From assembly GCF_017912555.1 (NCBI RefSeq), contig NZ_JAERSD010000014.1, positions 53,748-117,747 on the forward strand: a stretch of DNA of 64,000 nucleotides, in the 5' to 3' direction. The translations under genes and the position numbers were made by a program. The notes under the pieces are model-generated. The model searched no databases and was not told the origin of the DNA. It was given only the letters and a program-made list of their open reading frames with translations. Positions within the stretch are counted from its first letter, which is position 1; every line of letters starts with the position of its first letter. This DNA comes from Bacillus sp. REN3. Lineage in GTDB: Bacteria > Bacillota > Bacilli > Bacillales > Cytobacillaceae. This document shows positions 16,383-24,460 of the stretch, in pieces.

Positions 16383-16410
16383 AAAATAGACCTGCTATGA
16401 GGTCTATTTT
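16383..16410 (-). terminator. terminator of the small DUF4023-like gene
   Basis: An 11-bp perfect stem, AAAATAGACCT with AGGTCTATTTT, around a six-base loop. It lies a few bases beyond the stop of the reverse-strand small gene and could also act on the forward strand. Confidence 0.75.
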
Positions 16411-16414
16411 CTCT

Positions 16415-16534
16415 CTAATGCTGCTTGTTGGGAAGCTTTCGGCTCGGGTGCCCATTCCCCTGGCGTTTCTGATTCTTTTCGTCTTTCTTCTGGTTTTCTT
16501 GAAGATTTTTCACATAATCATGGGTATTTTCCAT
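16415..16534 (-). CDS. DUF4023-like small protein, 39 aa
   Basis: From ATG 16534, preceded by AAGGAGGACATAAA, a 39-residue charged protein is encoded. It begins MENTHDYVKNLQENQ and ends KLPNKQH. This matches my memory of the DUF4023 family of about 40-residue Bacillaceae proteins with a conserved KLPNKQH end. The function is unknown. It is too short for most gene finders but has a strong ribosome binding site and its own terminator. Confidence 0.75.
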   Translation of the reverse strand: MENTHDYVKNLQENQKKDEKNQKRQGNGHPSRKLPNKQH

Positions 16535-16625
16535 TTTATGTCCTCCTTACAAGCATGGGATGACATTACTATTGCCTATACAGTTTGATTCCATTCATTC
16601 AGGCCAAAGGCATTGTCCCTGTTCG

Positions 16626-16742
16626 CTACGGCCGATTGACATTATAAGGATAGGTATTATCTCCAACTACTTGATCTGGGAAAAGCAATGGAAGAAATAA
16701 AATAGCCAGCCCTGCAAGGATCGGTCCATGATGTAAAAACAA
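16626..16742 (-). CDS. possible small membrane peptide, 38 aa
   Basis: An ORF from TTG 16742 encodes a 38-residue peptide with one hydrophobic segment (ILAGLAILFLPLLF) and a short polar end, NTYPYNVNRP. It follows the phosphatase gene by about 18 bases. The start codon and ribosome binding site are weak, so this is only tentative. Confidence 0.3.
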   Translation of the reverse strand: MFLHHGPILAGLAILFLPLLFPDQVVGDNTYPYNVNRP

Positions 16743-16759
16743 CTGACCCTTGATTTGGC

Positions 16760-17293
16760 TTATTTTTCGAAGATATATATTCTGGCATTTTCCGGCCTGT
16801 TGAATTTCGGGCCCGAAAAACCTCTCTTCAATAGCTCTTTCCTCATGAACATCATAATACCTCCATGTCCTACGATAAGTACATCTTCTCCATGGGCAAG
16901 GGCATAGTCGAGCGCTTTATTGATTCTTTCCAATACTTGCTTCTTGGATTCTTTTTGGGATTCATGACCAAAAAACCATGCCGTCCTTATCATCGATAAA
17001 TAGAGCCAAAGAGGGATCTTGACGCCGGATTTCAGGATTGGCGAAATGGCTATCTCCCGCAGATCTTCTGAACAAAAAATATGTCCCGAAAAAGCCTTCT
17101 CTGCCGTTTGTCTCGCTCTTCCTAAATCACTGGAATAGCATCGTTTCCATTCAACCCCATGCAAATCGATGTTTATTTCCTCCAAACCCGATTCATCATA
17201 TTCCCTTTGCCATTGCAGGAGCTCAGCTGATGACACAAGCTTATTCGGGTATCCAAGTGTTACTTTAAAATGCCTCAACAAACCAACCTTCAT
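16760..17293 (-). CDS. histidine phosphatase superfamily protein
   Basis: A protein of 177 residues from ATG 17293. The RH(G)-type catalytic motif appears as LLRHFKV at residues 5-11. The phosphoacceptor-side residues are RARQTAEKA, and the second catalytic His is in IVGHGG. This is the phosphoglycerate-mutase-like or cobC-like branch. The substrate is unknown. The frame is open 85 codons further upstream, but only ATG 17293 (or the nearby 17302 and 17311) begins a family-like sequence. AGGATGAG lies 5-12 bases upstream. Confidence 0.8.
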   Translation of the reverse strand: MKVGLLRHFKVTLGYPNKLVSSAELLQWQREYDESGLEEINIDLHGVEWKRCYSSDLGRARQTAEKAFSGHIFCSEDLREIAISPILKSGVKIPLWLYLSMIRTAWFFGHESQKESKKQVLERINKALDYALAHGEDVLIVGHGGIMMFMRKELLKRGFSGPKFNRPENARIYIFEK

Positions 17294-17432
17294 TTTACTC
17301 ATCCTGTTCATGCTTGATGAATATATGATTCTGCATCTTATTCCCAATACCTCTTTCTTCAAATGAAAAAGATGGAATTCCATGTGGTTTTTTGCGTGAA
17401 TGAGGCAATTTATAACAAAAGGAGGTGCTTGC

Positions 17433-17564
17433 ATGCCTAGAGGAAAAGAGCTCGAACAGCTGCCAATGGCAAACACTTTACCTGGAATGGGAAAAGACCA
17501 GACCAAGCTTGTAAGAAAAACGGCAACAGGGATCACAAAAGGCGTCACCCCTGAACCTGCTTAA
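17433..17564 (+). CDS. small hypothetical protein, 43 aa
   Basis: ATG 17433 follows a near-perfect ribosome binding site, AAAAGGAGGTG. The peptide starts MPRGKELEQLPM and is basic and polar, without membrane segments; its end is GVTPEPA. It has its own terminator. I do not recognise a family. Divergent orientation to the phosphatase suggests a separate promoter. The strong translation signal makes it a credible gene. Confidence 0.6.
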   Translation: MPRGKELEQLPMANTLPGMGKDQTKLVRKTATGITKGVTPEPA

Positions 17565-17599
17565 TATAAGGATGGGGATTGAACAATGAATAGCGCACC

Positions 17600-17631
17600 A
17601 AAACCTGGATATTGAAAATCCAGGTTTTTGA
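17600..17631 (+). terminator. intrinsic terminator
   Basis: AAAACCTGGAT and ATCCAGGTTTT form a perfect 11-bp stem with a 7-base loop and a following T-run. Confidence 0.85.
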
Positions 17632-17644
17632 GTTTTAAAAGAAA

Positions 17645-17947
17645 GGCTATGTTAAAGACCAGTGTTGATTTTTAATACCTTTTTGTTGGAACGGAAGGCA
17701 CGCAGACTCCTCGAAAATGCGAACGCATTTCCTTCGTGCGTGGCAAACTCGAGGAAGCACATTCAGGTCCAGCGGGAATACGAGGCAGGAGGAGGCCCCA
17801 CAGGCGCTTTTGCGACGAGGAGGCTCCACGGCACGCCCCGGAAAGCGGCCGACTAAAACCGCCGAGTCCTGCGGCAAAGTCGGCACTAGGACTTCCTGTC
17901 CGTCGAAGTGCCGGAAGTAAAAATCAACAAACAAATTTAACATAGCC
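17645..17947 (+). repeat. intergenic repeat with 12-bp terminal inverted repeats, copy C (best preserved)
   Basis: A 303-bp, GC-rich element. The ends are GGCTATGTTAAA (17645-17656) and its exact complement TTTAACATAGCC (17936-17947). Inside these, GTTGATTTTT (left) and AAAAATCAAC (right) form a second inverted pair. The body has GGAACGGAAGGCACGCAGAC, a module with AAATGCGAACGCATTT, GCAGGAGGAGGCCCCACAG, GACGAGGAGGCTCCACGGC, and a small hairpin GCCGAGTCCTGCGGC. No credible protein is encoded. Copies A, B, D, E and F share the blocks. It resembles the abundant palindromic repeats of Bacillaceae genomes. Confidence 0.85.
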
Positions 17948-18006
17948 AAAAAAAACAACCACATAATTGTAAATCGCAGCAAAAGATACTATCATGAACA
18001 TAGGAA

Positions 18007-18020
18007 CGTAAACGTTTACG
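18007..18020. promoter_or_regulatory. LacI-family operator upstream of the regulator
   Basis: The 14-base perfect palindrome CGTAAACGTTTACG lies 13 bases before the regulator start, so binding would block its transcription (autoregulation). The same core is repeated at 19049-19061. Confidence 0.8.
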
Positions 18021-18032
18021 CAAAGGAATTGA

Positions 18033-19043
18033 ATGATAATGGGTTATACAATTAAAGATGTCGCAAAGAAAGCCAATGTTTCGATTGCTACCGTTTCCAG
18101 GGTGTTGAATAACGCTGGCGGATACTCCAAAGCTACAGAAGAGAGGGTAGTGAAGGCAATCCGGGACCTGGGCTATCAGCCCAATGCAGTTGCCAGAAGT
18201 TTGATCAACAATAAATCAAACACAGTTGCTCTGCTCTTCCCGGAGGTATCAAGCCAATTTTCCGCCAGGATCCTCAAAGGAGCGGAGGGTACAGCCAATC
18301 GTTTTGGATCCAGCGTCATCGTCTGCAATACTTCATCCCATGGTACGCGTACAATGAAGTATTTACAGCTTTTATCAGAAAAACGTGTCGATGGGATTAT
18401 TTTTGTCAGCGAATTGATGACAGAAGAATACTATACAAAACTGGTGTCAATGGATATACCGGTAGTACTCGCAGCAACTGAATCTTATTTATTTCCCTTT
18501 CCGTTCGTAAAGGTGGATGATCAGCATGCAGCCTTTACAGCGACACACTACTTGATCAGGAAAGGGCACAAAAGGATTGGAATGATCAGCGGCAGCCAGG
18601 ACGATTCAATTGCAGGGGAGCCGCGGATTACCGGATATCAAAAGGCGCTTGCGGCTCACGGATTACCACTTAACGAGGCTGATATCGTTTCCGCAAAGGG
18701 TTTTTCATTTAAGGACGGAGTCGATAGCCTGCCGATCCTCCTTGAAAAAGCTCCTGATTTGACCGCAATTTTCGCCGCGAGTGACGAAATCGCCATTGGC
18801 GCCATTTCAGCTGCCTATAAAATGGGGCTAAACATTCCTCAAGACCTGTCTATCATCGGATACGACAATTTACCGATTGCTGAAATGAGCATCCCACCGC
18901 TTACCACAGTTGAGCAGCCACTGGAAGGAATGGGGAGTATAGCAGCAGAAATGCTGTTTAGCATGATGCAATCCGGAGAAAAAGTTGAAAGCAGGATCAT
19001 GCCGCATAAGATCATTGAAAGAGAAACGGTCAGAAGCCTTTGA
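18033..19043 (+). CDS. LacI-family transcriptional regulator of the alpha-glucosidase
   Basis: A protein of 336 residues. The N-terminal LacI helix-turn-helix (YTIKDVAKKANVSIATVSRV, about residues 5-24) is followed by the hinge helix (PNAVARSL). A periplasmic-binding-protein-like sugar domain follows, with FVKVDDQHAAF, GHKRIGMI and AIFAASDEIAIGA. It likely represses itself and the adjacent oligo-1,6-glucosidase through the two CGTAAACGTTTAC sites, with relief by an oligosaccharide. ATG 18039 is an alternative start: AAAGGAA lies at 18021-18027. Confidence 0.9.
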   Translation: MIMGYTIKDVAKKANVSIATVSRVLNNAGGYSKATEERVVKAIRDLGYQPNAVARSLINNKSNTVALLFPEVSSQFSARILKGAEGTANRFGSSVIVCNTSSHGTRTMKYLQLLSEKRVDGIIFVSELMTEEYYTKLVSMDIPVVLAATESYLFPFPFVKVDDQHAAFTATHYLIRKGHKRIGMISGSQDDSIAGEPRITGYQKALAAHGLPLNEADIVSAKGFSFKDGVDSLPILLEKAPDLTAIFAASDEIAIGAISAAYKMGLNIPQDLSIIGYDNLPIAEMSIPPLTTVEQPLEGMGSIAAEMLFSMMQSGEKVESRIMPHKIIERETVRSL

Positions 19044-19048
19044 AGATT

Positions 19049-19061
19049 CGTAAACGTTTAC
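19049..19061. promoter_or_regulatory. second LacI-family operator
   Basis: CGTAAACGTTTAC lies between the regulator stop and the glucosidase start. It is identical over 13 bases to the site at 18007. Confidence 0.8.
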
Positions 19062-19089
19062 TGAAACATATCACAAATGAGGTGGCAAA

Positions 19090-20769
19090 ATGAAAAAACA
19101 TTGGTGGAAAGAATCTGTAATCTATCAAATCTATCCTCGAAGCTTCATGGATTCAAATGGGGATGGAATTGGCGATATTCCGGGAATTATTTCAAAGCTC
19201 GATTATTTAAAAGAACTTGGGGTTGATGTCATCTGGCTTTCTCCTGTATATAAATCACCGAATGATGACAATGGATATGATATCAGCGACTACCGTGACA
19301 TCATGGATGATTTTGGCACGATGGAAGATTGGGAGTTGCTTTTAAAGGAAATGCATACCCGCGGTTTAAAACTGATCATGGACCTTGTTGTCAATCATAG
19401 TTCAGATGAACATCAATGGTTTATAGAGTCCCGTAAGTCAAAGGACAATCCTTATCGAGACTACTACATCTGGCGTCCTGGGAAGGATGGAAAGGAACCG
19501 AATAACTGGAAGTCGACTTTCAGCGGCTCTGCATGGCAATATGATGAAACAACAAGAGAATACTATCTTCATATTTTCAGCAAAAAGCAGCCAGACCTCA
19601 ATTGGGAAAACCCAAAACTTCGTCAGGAAATATACGACATGATGAAGTTCTGGCTCGATAAAGGGATCGATGGTTTCAGGATGGACGTTATTAATTTCAT
19701 TTCCAAGGTAGATGGCCTTCCTGATGCCCCTAATCCTGAAGGAAAAAAGTATGTTTCGGGAAGCCAATCCTTCATGAATGGTCCGAAAATCCATGAGTAC
19801 CTTCAGGAAATGAATCGGGAAGTTCTTGATCAATATGACGTCATGACTGTCGGGGAAATGCCTGGGGCGGATGTTGAACAAGCAAAGCTGTATACAGATG
19901 AATCCAGGAATGAAGTCAATATGATTTTCCAATTTGAACATATGGATCTTGATTCAGGGCCAGGAGGCAAATGGGATCTCAGACCACTCAAGCTTAATGA
20001 TTTGAAGGAAAACATCACAAAATGGCAAAAGGGTCTTGAGCAAACGGGCTGGAATAGCCTCTATTTGAACAACCATGATCAGCCAAGGATGGTGTCCAGA
20101 TTTGGCAATGATAAGCAATACCGGGTAGAATCAGCAAAGATGCTGGCCACCTTCCTTCATATGCTGAAAGGGACTCCTTATATCTATCAGGGCGAAGAAA
20201 TCGGTATGACAAATGTCCGTTTCGATTCGATTGAAGACTATAAAGATATTGAAACCTTGAATATTTACAAGGAAAAAGTGGAGCAGGACAAGGAAAATCC
20301 AGCAAAGGTAATGGAATCGATCTATGTGAAGGGCCGCGATAATGCACGGACTCCGTTCCAGTGGGATGATAGCAGAAATGCAGGATTCACGACAGGGAAG
20401 CCGTGGATCAAAGTGAATCCAAACTATACTGATATAAACGCCATGGCAGCGGTCGCGGATGAGAACTCGATTTACCATTATTATCGAAAATTGATCCAGC
20501 TGAGGAAAGAAAACCCGATTATCGTACATGGAAGCTATGATATCATCGTTCCTGATGATAAAAATATTTACGCCTATACAAGGACTTATCAATCACAGGA
20601 ATTGCTGGTGGCCTTGAATTTTTCCGCTAAAAATCAAGAATTGCATGTACCTGAAGAGCTTCTTGGCAAGGAAACTGAAGTTCTTATTACAAATTATGGC
20701 GAATATGGACTTTCCTCCAGATTGAATCTGAAACCTTATGAAGCGATTGTCTTTTTGATTCATAACTGA
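19090..20769 (+). CDS. malL: oligo-1,6-glucosidase / alpha-glucosidase, GH13
   Basis: A cytoplasmic GH13 enzyme of 559 residues that removes glucose from isomaltose, panose and related oligosaccharides. Catalytic residues are the nucleophile D199 (GFRMDV), the acid E256 (VGEMPG) and the transition-state Asp D331 (NNHDQP). The residue after the nucleophile is V200. In this subfamily Val there favours alpha-1,6 bonds, while Thr favours alpha-1,4. The protein begins KKHWWKESVIYQIYPRSF, typical of the family. It is controlled by the adjoining LacI regulator; no sugar transporter is in the window. Confidence 0.92.
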   Translation: MKKHWWKESVIYQIYPRSFMDSNGDGIGDIPGIISKLDYLKELGVDVIWLSPVYKSPNDDNGYDISDYRDIMDDFGTMEDWELLLKEMHTRGLKLIMDLVVNHSSDEHQWFIESRKSKDNPYRDYYIWRPGKDGKEPNNWKSTFSGSAWQYDETTREYYLHIFSKKQPDLNWENPKLRQEIYDMMKFWLDKGIDGFRMDVINFISKVDGLPDAPNPEGKKYVSGSQSFMNGPKIHEYLQEMNREVLDQYDVMTVGEMPGADVEQAKLYTDESRNEVNMIFQFEHMDLDSGPGGKWDLRPLKLNDLKENITKWQKGLEQTGWNSLYLNNHDQPRMVSRFGNDKQYRVESAKMLATFLHMLKGTPYIYQGEEIGMTNVRFDSIEDYKDIETLNIYKEKVEQDKENPAKVMESIYVKGRDNARTPFQWDDSRNAGFTTGKPWIKVNPNYTDINAMAAVADENSIYHYYRKLIQLRKENPIIVHGSYDIIVPDDKNIYAYTRTYQSQELLVALNFSAKNQELHVPEELLGKETEVLITNYGEYGLSSRLNLKPYEAIVFLIHN

Positions 20770-20776
20770 ACTTCAG

Positions 20777-20803
20777 AAGGCTGTGATGAGCAGCCTTTTT
20801 TTC
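20777..20803 (+). terminator. terminator after malL
   Basis: AAGGCTG (20777-20783) pairs with CAGCCTT (20791-20797), followed by a T-run. Confidence 0.85.
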
Positions 20804-20912
20804 ATGGCTGTTCATACTAAAGTAGGAATGAATATCAAGCTTCTTTCCGAAGTAATGTTTTCCATGACGACTTAATATAGAGACAGATAGGAAACCTCAG
20901 GAGGAGATACAA

Positions 20913-21638
20913 ATGTTGAATGAGAAGGTTGTCATGATTACAGGTGTGACCCAGGGACTTGGAAAGGCATTGACAATGGCATTCGCAAGACAAGGAGCGA
21001 AACTTGCTGTATGCGCAAGAAGAGGAGATAAACTTGAAGATGTAAAGAAGGAAGCGAATGCTGCAGGGGGAAAAGTTATTGCAGTCCAGGCAGATATTTC
21101 CATTCCAAGAGATGTGGAAAAGTTTGTTTCCATCACAGAAAAAGAGTTCGGTCATATTGATGTCTTGATCAATAACGCCTCAATCCTCGGCCCGAGCCCA
21201 ATGCCCCTTTTGGCAGATTTTCCTTCGGATGACTTCGCAGAAGTGCTCAGAGTAAACAGCATCAGCCCTTTCCTTGTTACAAGGAGAGTTCTTCCAGGCA
21301 TGCTGGAGCGGAATACAGGGTCAATTATCAATGTCACTTCCGAGGCGGGGAATGTAGGCTATGCTGGATGGGGAGCTTACGGAATTTCAAAATTCGCTGT
21401 TGAAGGTCTCACCCAAACCTGGGCGGATGAACTGAGTGAAACAAATGTCCGAATCAACATGGTTGATCCTGGAGAAATGGATACAGAAATGCATGCACTG
21501 GCAGTACCTGATTGTGACTATGAATTGGCAGACCCAAAAGATATCGTCGACGTATTCATATACCTCGCATCTGAGGAAGCTGAACCTATCAATGGACAGC
21601 GCCTGAAGGCCCAGGAATTCACGAGGGAGGGAGCATGA
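20913..21638 (+). CDS. short-chain dehydrogenase/reductase in the QueA-like operon
   Basis: A protein of 241 residues with a classical SDR fold: cofactor motif TGVTQGLG near residues 10-17, NNAS, the catalytic Ser in NVTSEAGN, and YGISK. It starts at ATG 20913 with CAGGAGGAG upstream. Its stop overlaps the start of the QueA-like gene by four bases (ATGA), so the two are likely translated together. The substrate is unknown. It may act on the same compound as the two following genes. Confidence 0.88.
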   Translation: MLNEKVVMITGVTQGLGKALTMAFARQGAKLAVCARRGDKLEDVKKEANAAGGKVIAVQADISIPRDVEKFVSITEKEFGHIDVLINNASILGPSPMPLLADFPSDDFAEVLRVNSISPFLVTRRVLPGMLERNTGSIINVTSEAGNVGYAGWGAYGISKFAVEGLTQTWADELSETNVRINMVDPGEMDTEMHALAVPDCDYELADPKDIVDVFIYLASEEAEPINGQRLKAQEFTREGA

Positions 21639-22678
21639 TGCAAATGAATATTAAGGAACCAATGCATGACTTTGTTCTTCCTTCTGAACTGAACGCTACC
21701 TGTCCTCCTGAGAGAAGGGGAGTTCGCAGGGACCATGTCAGAATGCTCGTTCTCAATCGGATATCCGGAAAGATTAAGCATGCTTTTTTTAACCAGGTTG
21801 ATGAATATTTGAAACCAGGGGATGTTCTTGTACTAAACAGCAGCAGAACAATTCCGGCAATTTTGAAAGCGGACTGGAAAAGGCAGCATCATTCATTGGG
21901 CAAAGAAATTGAAATCAGGCTGGCATCGAGAAACGATGATTCCACCTGGGAAGCATTGATTGTTGCGGAAGACGTTAGGATTGGCGATGATTTCCTTTTC
22001 GATAAAACATTGACAGCAAAAGTGATTGCCAATAAAGTACATTCTCCACTGAAAAAAATCCGGTTTTCCTTAGGAGGCACGGCATTGCTGGAAGAAATTT
22101 ATTCCGTAGGGGAACCTGTAAGATACGAATACATCGATCATCCTTGGGAGTTGGACTATTACCAGACAGTATTTGCCTCAAGTCCAGGGTCTGTTGAAAT
22201 GCCATCAGCCGGGAGGGCATTCAGCTGGGAATTATTATTCAAACTTCGGAAAAAAGGAATAAAGCTGGCATTCATCCAGCTCCATTCAGGTCTCAGTTAT
22301 TTGCTCGATGACGACTATGATCATTCTCCTGAAAATCACCATGAAGAGTATGTCATATCCAAGGAAGCATTCGAAACCATCCTCCAGGCTAAGCGGACGG
22401 AGAACAAAGTCATCGCAGCAGGTACAACCGTCGTGCGTGCCATCGAAGCCGCAGCCACCAAGGGGTGTTTAAGCGGATGGACAAATTTATATGTCACTGC
22501 TGATTACGACCTTAAATTGACCGACGGGATCATTACTGGTTTCCATGAGCCAAAGGCTAGCCATCTGGACATGCTGACAGCCTTCATAGATAAAGAAAAA
22601 ATGTTCGCAGCATACGAATCAGCGATGAGTGAGAAATACTTGTGGCATGAGTTTGGGGACATTAACTTGATAATTTAG
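21635..22678 (+). CDS. divergent QueA-family protein (SAM:tRNA ribosyltransferase-isomerase-like)
   Basis: A protein of 347 residues, the size of QueA. QueA transfers the ribosyl part of SAM to preQ1 in tRNA to form epoxyqueuosine. Recognisable blocks are GDVLVLNSSRTIPA, RYEYIDHPWELDYYQTVFA, SPGSVEMPSAG, AAGTTVVRAIEA and the end HEFGDINLII. Several blocks normally invariant are altered: AGRAFSW replaces AGLHFT, LHSGLSYL replaces LHVGLGTF, and TGFHEPKASHLDML replaces TNFHLPxSTLLML. It is therefore probably a paralogue rather than the housekeeping QueA. It is coupled to an SDR upstream and a VOC protein downstream, not to que genes. Confidence 0.8.
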   Translation: MMQMNIKEPMHDFVLPSELNATCPPERRGVRRDHVRMLVLNRISGKIKHAFFNQVDEYLKPGDVLVLNSSRTIPAILKADWKRQHHSLGKEIEIRLASRNDDSTWEALIVAEDVRIGDDFLFDKTLTAKVIANKVHSPLKKIRFSLGGTALLEEIYSVGEPVRYEYIDHPWELDYYQTVFASSPGSVEMPSAGRAFSWELLFKLRKKGIKLAFIQLHSGLSYLLDDDYDHSPENHHEEYVISKEAFETILQAKRTENKVIAAGTTVVRAIEAAATKGCLSGWTNLYVTADYDLKLTDGIITGFHEPKASHLDMLTAFIDKEKMFAAYESAMSEKYLWHEFGDINLII

Positions 22679-22697
22679 AAACAGGGGGGGAAGTTCC

Positions 22698-23060
22698 ATG
22701 TTCTTTCATCACTATGCTCTCGAGGTGAGGAATGTATCAGCAACAAAGGAATTTTATCAAAAAATCCTGGGATTCGCTGAAGAAGACGGAATCTCTTATC
22801 AAGGGAAAGTAATCGATTTCTTATTGCTTGACGGGTTCAGAATGGAAATTCTTGAAAACAAACAGGCATGTGCCAAAAATGACCGAACCCATCTATGCTT
22901 TGAAGTCAGGAACTTGGATCAAAAAATAGAACTGATGAAGAACCTTGGCCATCTTCCTTCAGAAGGGCCATATCAGCTCGAGAATGGCTGGAAAACAGTT
23001 TTTTACATCGGACCGGATGAGGAAACGATTGAATTCTTGCAGAATCGCTTATCAATTTAA
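22698..23060 (+). CDS. VOC (glyoxalase/bleomycin-resistance fold) family protein
   Basis: A protein of 120 residues with one glyoxalase-type module pair: HHYALEVRNV with the metal-type His at the start, FYQKILGF, THLCFEV, and the closing ETIEFLQ with Glu. These are positions of metal ligands in VOC enzymes. The reaction is unknown. It follows the QueA-like gene by 19 bases and has a G-rich ribosome binding site (CAGGGGGGGAAG). It is the last gene of the SDR-QueA-like-VOC operon. Confidence 0.82.
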   Translation: MFFHHYALEVRNVSATKEFYQKILGFAEEDGISYQGKVIDFLLLDGFRMEILENKQACAKNDRTHLCFEVRNLDQKIELMKNLGHLPSEGPYQLENGWKTVFYIGPDEETIEFLQNRLSI

Positions 23061-23074
23061 AATGCAAATAAATC

Positions 23075-23108
23075 AAAGGAGATAACAAATAATATATTAT
23101 CTCCTTTT
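23075..23108 (+). terminator. terminator of the SDR-QueA-like-VOC operon
   Basis: AAAGGAGATAA and TTATCTCCTTT form a perfect 11-bp stem, followed by TCTTT. Confidence 0.85.
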
Positions 23109-23206
23109 CTTTAACTAAAGCATCCATTCAATAAGGATTTGCGTATAGGGTAGAAAATACAAACCTATTATTCAAACTTGAATTTAAGCATTTTTTTGAA
23201 TTAGCA

Positions 23207-23509
23207 TCAGAAAATAAGTTCTCCAATTAAGAAGATTAGCGCCAAAAATCCTAAAAAAGAAACAAGGAAAACCAAAAAGGAACGTTCTTTACTTCTAGTG
23301 ATTGAGACAATTCCTAAAATGAAAGCACCTGCCATAGCCACAAGGCCTGTAATCGCAGATATGTTAACAGTCATTCTTCTATAAAATGTTTCAATTACTA
23401 CTGGTTCTTGTATAGATGAGACTATTGAAGCAACAATATTTAACAGTATGCAAATAATAAACAGGAAAATAGACCATTTGCCAATAGGCGTTTTTGGAAG
23501 GAATGCCAT
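23207..23509 (-). CDS. hypothetical membrane protein, 100 aa
   Basis: A protein with three predicted membrane segments, at about residues 12-32, 50-68 and 76-97, the last very hydrophobic (FLVFLVSFLGFLALIFLIG). A short basic loop, TRSKERS, separates the last two. GAGGGGAAATTTCAT precedes the ATG at 23509, a good ribosome binding site. Such small Bacillus membrane proteins of about 100 residues are common and uncharacterised. Base composition is AT-rich compared with neighbours. Confidence 0.65.
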   Translation of the reverse strand: MAFLPKTPIGKWSIFLFIICILLNIVASIVSSIQEPVVIETFYRRMTVNISAITGLVAMAGAFILGIVSITRSKERSFLVFLVSFLGFLALIFLIGELIF

Positions 23510-23723
23510 ATGAAATTTCCCCTCATACTATATGATCACTTCAACATTATCATTATATCACTCTTTAAAAGTGACATGACTGCCATAATAACTCCAAAAA
23601 ACTATAATTTCAAAATTCGATTGATCAGGACAATATGGATGAAAAAAAAGGATATATGATCATATGCTGAACATAATATCCTCTCATTATTTTTGTTTAT
23701 TTAACAAATCGATTTGCACTCCT

Positions 23724-24209
23724 TTATTTTTTCACTTCCCATTTCCTGAGCAAGGACAAGAATTGCAGCCTATGCTTTTGGATTGTCATGAAAAGAAAGT
23801 AGTATACAGCCATCCCGAACAGGATCATATTCACAAGCATACCAAGGAAAAAAGCAGTGCTTATATGCATGCCAGCGTTTATGGCAGTGTGGCCGGCAGG
23901 TCCGACCCCTTCTGAAAATGGCAGAAACTTCGAAGGTAACAGCTTTTCGCCAACAAGGACGTTCATATAAAACAATAACGGAAAAAGCCAAGTCAGAGAA
24001 ACACCGCCTATTAACCCAGCCACCGGATTGCCACGAAAAACTTTGGCTCCAGCAACGGAAAGAAACGGTCCAATTCCAAAAGTAGGGATGAAATTGACTA
24101 AAAAACCAAGTGTGAATCCTAAAGAAATTTTATGGGAATTCCCTTTAATCCTGAATAATCTGATCAACAGGAATTTAAATCTTCGTAGCATTAACTTAAT
24201 CATCATCAC
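23724..24209 (-). CDS. DUF2062 membrane protein
   Basis: A protein of 161 residues. The conserved DUF2062 features are the N-terminal basic segment, then SHKISLGFTLGFLVNFIPTFGIGPFL with the PTFGIG core, and a second hydrophobic pair GLIGGVSLTWLFPLL and FFLGMLVNMILFG. Four membrane segments are likely. The function is unknown; DUF2062 proteins occur beside glycosyl or lipid genes in many bacteria, and pssA lies next to it here but on the opposite strand. GGAGCTGGTG precedes a cluster of three ATGs (24201-24209). Confidence 0.75.
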   Translation of the reverse strand: MMMIKLMLRRFKFLLIRLFRIKGNSHKISLGFTLGFLVNFIPTFGIGPFLSVAGAKVFRGNPVAGLIGGVSLTWLFPLLFYMNVLVGEKLLPSKFLPFSEGVGPAGHTAINAGMHISTAFFLGMLVNMILFGMAVYYFLFMTIQKHRLQFLSLLRKWEVKK

Positions 24210-24460
24210 CAGCTCCGAAATTAGTATACAGGTTAGAGCAGCAATTGAACAGCTATTTTACCAAAATCTTTTTAATACCGCCCAAATATATTTCTTCAAA
24301 AAGTACAATTTTGGTTATAAATCCCTAATGAAAATACGATATAATGGTATAGTTAAACTTCAGTGTCGGCGATTTACAAAAAGAATAAACATGATTTGTT
24401 GACAGATAGGGTAACAATATCCATATATTAAAATTGATTCTCGGAGAGTGAGGGCAACTG

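Noticed and set aside
17662..17982. Several overlapping ORFs on both strands in repeat copy C
   Set aside because: Mutually overlapping frames without start signals; the DNA palindrome structure explains the sequence better.
20913..23060. SDR/QueA-like/VOC genes as a biosynthetic cluster for a 7-deazapurine natural product
   Set aside because: Only three genes, bounded by terminators, and no GTP cyclohydrolase or dedicated synthase; only the weaker claim of a linked operon is supported.
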